A stretch of 40,097 nucleotides of DNA from Aurantibrevibacter sp041749595 (lineage in GTDB: Bacteria > Bacteroidota > Bacteroidia > Flavobacteriales > Flavobacteriaceae): positions 1-40,097 of the forward strand of contig JBGTBA010000092.1 in NCBI GenBank assembly GCA_041749595.1, in the 5' to 3' direction. Shown one piece after another: positions 35,009 through 40,097 of this stretch. The translations under genes and the position numbers were made by a program. Below the pieces are notes generated by a model. It did not search any database. It was not told the DNA's origin and saw nothing but the letters and a program-made list of their open reading frames with translations. Positions within the stretch are counted from its first letter, which is position 1. Each line of letters begins with the position of its first letter.

Positions 35009-35461
35009 TTAGTTGGCTGCAGTGAGAATCGCTTCCTTAATACGGTTATAAGTGCCGCAACGACATAAATTACCGGCCATTGCCTGTTCAATATCGGCTT
35101 CCGAAGGGCTTGGATTTCTTTTAAGCAGGGCAGCGGCATTCATAATCTGTCCGGTTTGGCAGTAACCACATTGGGGTACAATATGGGTTATCCACGCTTT
35201 TTGCAGCGGGTGGTCACCGTTTTCGGACAATCCCTCAATGGTGGTTATGTTTTGTTGCCCTACCTGGGAAACGGGCAGACTGCACGATCGTACGGCTGCA
35301 TCGCCCAAGAGCACCGTACAGGCTCCACACAGGGCCTGGCCACAGCCAAATTTTGTGCCTGTCAGATGCAATACATCGCGCAGTACCCAAAGTAAGGGTA
35401 TATCTTCAGACGCTTCAACCTGATGGGGTTTACCATTAATAGTGAGGGTATACGTGCTCAT
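35009..35461 (-). CDS. (2Fe-2S) small subunit of a molybdenum hydroxylase (isoquinoline 1-oxidoreductase alpha-like)
   Basis: 150 residues, the usual length. The N-terminal plant-ferredoxin-like cluster site is GTKFGCGQALCGACTV (Cys40, 45, 48) plus Cys60. The second cluster lies in QCGYCQTGQ and NLCRCGTY (Cys98, 101, 133, 135). It has no signal peptide of its own, so it is presumably exported attached to the Tat-bearing large subunit. It precedes that gene in one operon. A separate c-type cytochrome subunit, common with this pair, is not next to it. Confidence 0.94.
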   Translation of the reverse strand: MSTYTLTINGKPHQVEASEDIPLLWVLRDVLHLTGTKFGCGQALCGACTVLLGDAAVRSCSLPVSQVGQQNITTIEGLSENGDHPLQKAWITHIVPQCGYCQTGQIMNAAALLKRNPSPSEADIEQAMAGNLCRCGTYNRIKEAILTAAN

Positions 35462-35602
35462 AGTGGGTTATATTAGGTGTTTTAAAGATCATAAATATAC
35501 CTATTTTAAATAAGTTTTACACATAGCCCAAATGATATTTACAAAGACGTTGCGTTGTGAGTACTCTGGTATTAAATATGAGAAGTGGAAAGGCAATTCC
35601 AT

Positions 35603-35638
35603 AAAAAAAGCTATACACCAAGGGCGTACAGCTTTTTT
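35603..35638 (-). terminator. Rho-independent terminator after the OmpA-family gene
   Basis: A 13-base stem (35604-35616 with 35626-35638) around a 9-base loop. Read on the minus strand the only irregular pair is a G-U wobble, and the second arm ends in a run of seven T. It lies 25 bases after the stop at 35663; read on the plus strand it may also act for transcripts from the left. Confidence 0.8.
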
Positions 35639-35662
35639 ACAGCTAAATCAGTAGGTATATCT

Positions 35663-36496
35663 TTATTCGTTGGAAGCCATCAGGGCAAAGAATTTATCGA
35701 TATTTGGCAATATAACAATACGTGTTCTTCTATTTTTGGCCATATTATCTTTATTTTCATTACCAACAATAGGTTGGTAACTGCTCCGTCCGGATGCAAT
35801 TAGCTTTTCCGGTGCTACGTTAAAATCATTTTGGAGTTTGCGCACTACGGAAGTCGCCCTCAACACACTCAGATCCCAGTTGTCGGTTACCTTTTCAGTA
35901 TTTATGGTTCTCGGATCGGTATGTCCTTCAACCATCACTTCAATACTGGGTTCGGAATTGATCACAGCCGCTATTTTCCCAAGAATATCGTCTGCCTTAT
36001 TGTTGATCCTATAGCTGGCCGTATTAAAAAGCAGCTTATCCGAAATAGAAATCATCACTACGGTTTCATCAATATTAATGGCAATATCGTCATCCTCTTT
36101 AAAGGCTGAATTGTCCAATGATTTTTGAAGATTATAGGAAACAGCAAGATTCATAGAGTCCTTTAGGGAATTGGCGCCGCTTAATTTGGACGGATCGATC
36201 TTTTTAAGCGTTTCGCGCATGGTCTTTTTGGTGTTTTCGGAGATTAGCGCTACACCATCTACAGATACAAGTTTGGCATCATTTTCTTGGGTAAGCGAAT
36301 TTATTTTTCGGTTATAATCATCCACGCGTTGCTGAATGGCCGTAAATTTTGCCTCCAATTCTTCTTTTTCAACGGCGGTTTTGGTGAGCTGGCTTTGTAT
36401 TTGGCCTTTTTCCTGCTCTAATTGTACATATTTTTTCTTGGATACACAGGAGGCCATAAGTGCAATAGCCAAAATGCTTACTGAAACTTTTTTCAT
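35663..36496 (-). CDS. OmpA family lipoprotein with coiled coil
   Basis: 277 residues from the ATG at 36496, which gives a proper signal peptide MKKVSVSILAIALMASC with lipobox Cys17; an in-frame ATG 24 bases earlier is less suitable. Residues about 20-75 form a coiled coil (EQEKGQIQSQLTKTAVEKEE). The OmpA-like peptidoglycan-binding domain is at about 150-265, with ASYRINNKADDILGKIA, VEGHTDPRT and NRRTRIVILP; the peptidoglycan-contact residues Asp and Arg are present. It anchors the outer membrane to the wall. It is unrelated in function to the sugar locus and probably core-genome. Confidence 0.92.
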   Translation of the reverse strand: MKKVSVSILAIALMASCVSKKKYVQLEQEKGQIQSQLTKTAVEKEELEAKFTAIQQRVDDYNRKINSLTQENDAKLVSVDGVALISENTKKTMRETLKKIDPSKLSGANSLKDSMNLAVSYNLQKSLDNSAFKEDDDIAINIDETVVMISISDKLLFNTASYRINNKADDILGKIAAVINSEPSIEVMVEGHTDPRTINTEKVTDNWDLSVLRATSVVRKLQNDFNVAPEKLIASGRSSYQPIVGNENKDNMAKNRRTRIVILPNIDKFFALMASNE

Positions 36497-36925
36497 AATA
36501 TATAGATAATTTTGATTCACAATATGTACGGGATTAGGGTGGGTTTAGATGATGGAAGAATGTTAAAATTTGCATTTTGTCGATAAAATGTTCATTTGAA
36601 CGATATAATCCATACTTTCAACTTACTTGGGAGAAAATATAAATTTCGATATGTATTAACCGGACGAAAGAATATGGGTAATAGATGGAAGACTATCAAG
36701 TTGATGCATAATTTCATTTATCGCTATATTGCCTTCCCCAAAAAATGTCTTTGACCTTAATTGGGTGTTTTTAGAAATAATTTAAATAATTGGTTATCAA
36801 ATAATTACCCTATACCGTGTGGAATTTATAACTTCGCACGCCTCAGTTTTTAGGTTTCGTTGACCAATATCATAACCCGCCACCCACAGACTAGAGGGGG
36901 TTCTTTTAATTTTCATTGTGGTGCA
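36497..36925. other. Intergenic region without recognised genes
   Basis: 429 bases between the OmpA-family gene and the VOC gene (both minus strand). No coding frame with recognisable content was found on either strand. The part near 36500-36600 should hold the OmpA promoter. A G-rich stretch at about 36884-36902 makes only a weak hairpin. Confidence 0.4.
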
Positions 36926-37282
36926 TCATACGCCCTGTCCGAAAGTGAGCAAATTATGGTCCGGATCTAGCATGGAGAATTCCTTTTGCCCCCAGGGTTT
37001 GGTTTGCAAATGCCCGGCAGGATGTATACTCATTTTTTTGTCCAATAGGTGTTGGTACAATTGGTCTATATCATCCGTTCGGATATATACTTGACCGTAA
37101 TTTTCCTTCGGATCAATTTCTTTAAACTCAAAAAAGTGAATTTGAACATGGTCTTTTTGCACCATTAGGTAGCCCTCAAAGTCGGCACTGCCAAATTCCT
37201 GAAAGCCCAATTTATTTATATAAAAATCCCGTGTAATGGCTTTATTGCGCATCGGAAGTTTTGGATTAATGTCTGTAAGCAT
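36926..37282 (-). CDS. VOC superfamily protein (glyoxalase/bleomycin resistance-like)
   Basis: 118 residues, a single vicinal-oxygen-chelate domain made of two beta-alpha-beta-beta-beta modules: TRDFYINKLGFQEFGSADF, VQIHFFEF, VYIRTDDIDQLYQHLLDK and KEFSMLDPDHNLLTFG. The spacing matches bleomycin-binding-like proteins. Such proteins bind drugs or act as small metal-dependent enzymes. No neighbour clarifies its role. Confidence 0.85.
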   Translation of the reverse strand: MLTDINPKLPMRNKAITRDFYINKLGFQEFGSADFEGYLMVQKDHVQIHFFEFKEIDPKENYGQVYIRTDDIDQLYQHLLDKKMSIHPAGHLQTKPWGQKEFSMLDPDHNLLTFGQGV

Positions 37283-37353
37283 GTTTATTTCAATTTAATG
37301 GGTTGGGCAGTAAATTTAACATAAGAATTTCTTTTTTACCGTATTTTAGAAGA

Positions 37354-37994
37354 TCAATACGCCTTATTGTTGATCGTACAAAGTAGTAAACTTCGCACAG
37401 CAGGGGAAGGTTGTGCGGTCATTGGCACTTGATATTGTATTGAAGTGTTGCTATATTCATAGTACAAATTCCTTACCATATAGTTTAAAGTCCTTCTCAA
37501 TGCAACATTGTTTTTTAAATAAGCCTTTGTTGCTTCAAAGCCTTCTACTTTTGTACTTAATTGCTCCTCCAACAATTTGGTAAGGGGCTTGTCCATTTGT
37601 TCTTTATTCTCTTGATATATACTCCATAAAGTCACGTCCCTTTTTTTCTTGATTGTGTTTTTCTTTACTTCTATTGCATTTATAGAAAACGTAATTGCAC
37701 TATCTGGCTTAAAAGTCCTATAAATTGTATGCTCGCGTACACCAGTATCATATTTCCATTTATCTGGTCCGTCATAGGCCACATTGTATTTGAAGTTGGA
37801 ATAAATAATCTAAGTGTTCTTTAAATGATTTTGTGTTGTAAAACCCATTTTCTAAAGTTCTTGGAAATTTCGTGTCCACAAATTTATGTTCGTATCCATC
37901 TTTAAATCGGATTTCCTTTGGTTTGGTCAATTCATGTGCTTGACAAGTCAATCCAATTTAGGATTATAAATATTGAAAATATTTGTTTTTTCAT
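37354..37994 (-). pseudogene. Small exported protein, broken by two frameshifts
   Basis: From the ATG at 37994 a signal peptide begins (MKKQIFSIFIIL) but its frame soon ends. In another frame the sequence goes on with GLTCQAHELTKPKEIRFKDG and TLENGFYNTKSFKEHLDYLF. Near 37795 the frame shifts again to YNVAYDGPDKWKYD and stays open to the stop at 37354. Joined, this would be about 210 residues with an N-terminal signal peptide. No family is recognised. Two separate shifts argue for a true pseudogene, though sequencing error cannot be excluded. Confidence 0.5.
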
Positions 37995-38253
37995 CGTTCT
38001 GCCTAACATTCTGACTAAATTTTTGTAAAGTGTTGATTATCATTTTTATAGTTTGTCGTTTTTTGCACTCTATTCTTTATTTCGATTTCTTCCCGTTAGC
38101 ACAAGAAAATTGGGGAATTACTGGCAACTTATTTATATGAACACCTGCGTTCTTATATCCATTTATTTACCCTCTAATCTACTACATTTTTAACCGCTTT
38201 ACCCTTTTTATGTCTTTGGGGATGTAGTTGGGATTAGGTTGGCAACGCCACTC

Positions 38254-38613
38254 TCAAAACTGCCCTGTGGCCAACAACACCAGCGTACAGGCCACTTCTA
38301 CGTCTATACCGTTTTCTTGTAGCAGTTTATAAAACTCGGGGTTTTCCGCACCCGGATTAAAAATGACCCGCTTGGGTTTTAATCCTAAGATGGCACTGTA
38401 GTATGGGGGTTGGTTTTTTTGCCCGATATAGAGGGTTACGGTATGTATGCCTTCAAAATCCAAAGGATTGGTCTTAACCTGTACCCCGTTTATCATGCCC
38501 TTCAGAAGACCAAAAGCCTCCGTTTCAATTTGGTTTTGCACAAGTCGGTTTAAAGCAAGATTACTGTACCTGTCCGGTTTTAAAGAGGCTCCAAAAACGA
38601 GTGTTTTTTTCAT
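38254..38613 (-). CDS. CoA-binding domain protein (Rossmann fold, YccU-like)
   Basis: 119 residues, a single CoA_binding_2 domain. It starts with KKTLVFGASLKPDRYSN, where the GAS..P.RYS motif contacts the nucleotide. It continues with HTVTLYIGQKNQPPYYSAIL, PKRVIFNPGAENPEF and ENGIDVEVACTLVLLATGQF, matching the conserved NPGAEN and the C-terminal CTLV motif. Its length is typical of the family. Biological role is not settled; conserved core-genome gene. Confidence 0.88.
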   Translation of the reverse strand: MKKTLVFGASLKPDRYSNLALNRLVQNQIETEAFGLLKGMINGVQVKTNPLDFEGIHTVTLYIGQKNQPPYYSAILGLKPKRVIFNPGAENPEFYKLLQENGIDVEVACTLVLLATGQF

Positions 38614-38760
38614 TTGTTAATTAGGTGTTAAAATATGTTAGGCACTGTAACTTTTTTGGAATTATTTCGTCTATTCGGGCGTTGGTTAACCTTTATACAT
38701 TGATAACGTTGTATTTTTATAGTTAATGGTTAGTGTTTAGTACAGCCTATCAATGAAAGA

Positions 38761-38784
38761 AACCCGGTGCAGTTGCACCGGGTT
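38761..38784 (-). terminator. Strong hairpin terminator after fabH
   Basis: A GC-rich 10-base perfect stem (38761-38770 with 38775-38784) with a 4-base loop, 56 bases past the fabH stop on the minus strand. T-rich tracts flank it on both strands (clearer on the plus strand), so it may work in both directions. Confidence 0.7.
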
Positions 38785-38839
38785 TTTGTTTTTTAATACG
38801 CCGCAAAAAATCAGCATCAGTTCTAAGCCTTTTCGGTTT

Positions 38840-39850
38840 TTACCAACGTATAATGGCACTTCCCCAAGTGAAACCACTTCCGAATGCCGCCAATACAACT
38901 AGGTCACCTTCCTTTATTTTTCCCTGTTCCCAAGCCTCAGTTAAGGCAATGGGGATGGATGCCGCGGTAGTATTACCATATTTCATGATATTGTTAAATA
39001 CCTGACCGTCCCGCAAACCAAACTTCTTTTGAATAAATTGTGAAATCCGTAGGTTTGCCTGGTGCGGAACCAACATATCGATATCCTTTGGTTCCAATTT
39101 GTTTTTCGCCAAACCCTCCATGATAACCTCACTAAAACGTACCACCGCATTTTTGAACACAAATTGACCATTCATATACGGGAAATAAGATTCATCATTG
39201 GGATCGTTGTCTGCTATAATATCATTTACCCATCGTTTGCCCATACCGGGGGCGATAAGTGACAATTCTTCGGCATGTTGTCCTTCGGAATGCAGGTGTG
39301 TAGACAATATACCCTTGCTGTTATCTTCTTCCCTACTGAGCACTGCCGCACCGGCTCCATCACCAAAAATAACAGAAACGCCCCTACCTCTCGTGGTCAT
39401 ATCCAATCCGTGCGAATGAAGTTCGGAGCCAATGACCAAAACGTTCCTGTACATACCGCTCTTAATATACTGATCCGCCACCGAGATGCCGTACACAAAA
39501 CCGGAACATTGATTGCGTACATCTAGCGCACCAACGGTGCCTATGCCCAAATCGCGCTGTACCAATACGCCCGGACCTGGAAAATAATAATCGGGGCTCA
39601 AGGTTGCAAAAATAATAAAGTCTATATCGTTCTTATCAATCCCAGCTCTTTCAATGGCGATTTTAGCGGCCTTAACACCCATCGTGGTAGTGGTATCCCC
39701 ATCGCCTTTAACCACGTGCCTTCTTTCTTTGATCCCGGTGCGTTCCTGTATCCACTCATCATTGGTTTCCATTATTTTTGACAAATCGTCATTGGTCACC
39801 ACATTATCGGGCACATAATAGCCCAGGCCTATAATTTTTGAGTTGTACAT
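38840..39850 (-). CDS. fabH: 3-oxoacyl-ACP synthase III family protein (FabH-like)
   Basis: 336 residues of the thiolase fold. The active-site Cys115 lies in VRNQCSGFVYG, His263 in LVPHQANLRI and Asn293 in YGNTTAASIP, the complete Cys-His-Asn triad. The N-terminal DEWIQERTGIKERR and the C-terminal FGSGFTWGSAIIRW are typical. The reaction is condensation of acyl-CoA with malonyl-ACP at the start of fatty acid synthesis. Flavobacteria often have several FabH-like genes, and this one is not beside plsX or accB, so it may be the second copy or serve another acyl product. The IS end begins 108 bases upstream of the start. Confidence 0.93.
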   Translation of the reverse strand: MYNSKIIGLGYYVPDNVVTNDDLSKIMETNDEWIQERTGIKERRHVVKGDGDTTTTMGVKAAKIAIERAGIDKNDIDFIIFATLSPDYYFPGPGVLVQRDLGIGTVGALDVRNQCSGFVYGISVADQYIKSGMYRNVLVIGSELHSHGLDMTTRGRGVSVIFGDGAGAAVLSREEDNSKGILSTHLHSEGQHAEELSLIAPGMGKRWVNDIIADNDPNDESYFPYMNGQFVFKNAVVRFSEVIMEGLAKNKLEPKDIDMLVPHQANLRISQFIQKKFGLRDGQVFNNIMKYGNTTAASIPIALTEAWEQGKIKEGDLVVLAAFGSGFTWGSAIIRW

Positions 39851-39893
39851 ATGTCTACCTGTTTAATTATAAAGCATTTTTGCCAAACAGCAC

Positions 39894-39901
39894 CAAATAT
39901 A
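39894..39901 (-). promoter_or_regulatory. Possible -7 element for fabH (Bacteroidota type)
   Basis: On the minus strand the bases read TATATTTG, which fits the Bacteroidota primary-sigma -7 pattern TAnnTTTG. It is 43 bases before the fabH ATG. No convincing -33 partner is seen, so confidence is limited. Confidence 0.4.
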
Positions 39902-39958
39902 GCGGAAAACCATTTGTAAAAGGGAAGTTACGAATAAAATAGGGATTTTGGCCGTCAG

Positions 39959-40097
39959 TGCAAACAACGGACATAGTATACCACTTTGGCCGGGATAAAG
40001 TGAGCATAGCTCGCCGGATAAAAGTGAACCACCTTGGCCGGGCAAAAATGAGCCACCCTTAAAACCGATTCTATTTGTGAAACGCTAAAGACTTTTT
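39959..40097. mobile_element. IS21-family-like insertion sequence end (right edge)
   Basis: 39959-40094 is the exact reverse complement of 1-136, starting with TG at 39959-39960; three more bases run to the window edge. The IS interior lies to the right, outside the window. An open frame at 39863-40045 on the minus strand is just translation of this end and is not a gene. Confidence 0.65.

Noticed and set aside
38001..38101. Integron attC-like pair (GCCTAAC and GTTAGCA, 101 bp apart)
   Set aside because: The second box deviates at two positions and no internal stem of the attC type is seen; no integrase is present.
39863..40045. Minus-strand 60-codon frame beginning MPGQGG
   Set aside because: It is the same IS-end translation as at the left edge, running into the fabH upstream region.
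1..40097. Circular element with terminal redundancy
   Set aside because: The end repeats are inverted, not direct, so the ends do not close into a circle.
1..40097. CRISPR arrays, rRNA or tRNA genes
   Set aside because: No regularly spaced direct repeats and no recognisable structural RNA genes were seen.

Overview
The window looks like a piece of a marine Flavobacteriaceae-type genome (Bacteroidota). The DNA is AT-rich, starts lack Shine-Dalgarno sequences, and it carries a FecI/FecR-type ECF sigma/anti-sigma pair, a SusC/SusD pair, many lipoproteins with short lipoboxes, and an IS4 element of the kind common in this phylum. Both ends are the same 136-bp sequence in inverted orientation, with TG...CA termini and internal repeats like an IS21-family end, so the window is probably a contig bounded by two copies of one insertion sequence.

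Left edge (1-1250): gene debris. A sulfatase is cut by the IS end, followed by a frameshifted DUF4007 relic. Region 1249-7933 has three plus-strand genes: a lipoprotein dehydrogenase (beta-propeller, HEAT, cytochrome c), a small lipoprotein that is a single carbohydrate-binding-like domain, and a second dehydrogenase paralogue. Region 8362-16399 is the control and uptake core: a minus-strand ECF sigma factor and polysaccharide deacetylase, divergent from FecR, SusC and SusD. Region 16517-23399 has a third dehydrogenase paralogue, a PIG-L deacetylase fused to the same carbohydrate-binding-like domain, an MFS symporter and a Gfo/Idh/MocA oxidoreductase. An intact IS4 element (23518-24813) and further relics (ROK kinase and others) follow.

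Region 25968-32582 is a tight plus-strand operon of genes best known from Planctomycetes/Verrucomicrobia: PSCyt1-DUF1549-DUF1553, DUF1501, an exported sugar phosphate isomerase/epimerase-like protein, and a DUF2231-cytochrome c-LRR membrane protein. The right part (32706-39850) is all minus strand: an isoquinoline-1-oxidoreductase-like molybdenum hydroxylase pair, an OmpA lipoprotein, a VOC protein, a broken small exported protein, a CoA-binding protein and a FabH-type ketoacyl synthase.

Interpretation (inference): 1249-32582 reads as one polysaccharide/glycan utilisation locus with no glycoside hydrolase. Instead it has five cytochrome-c-bearing surface or membrane proteins, two deacetylases and keto-sugar-type enzymes. 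A plausible scheme is capture by SusCD, removal of acetyl (and formerly sulfate) groups, oxidation of the sugar outside the cytoplasm, rearrangement or cleavage by the exported isomerase-like enzyme, uptake by the MFS carrier and reduction by Gfo/Idh/MocA. A promoter-like motif shared between the fecR-susCD start and the region before the first dehydrogenase suggests joint control by the local sigma factor.
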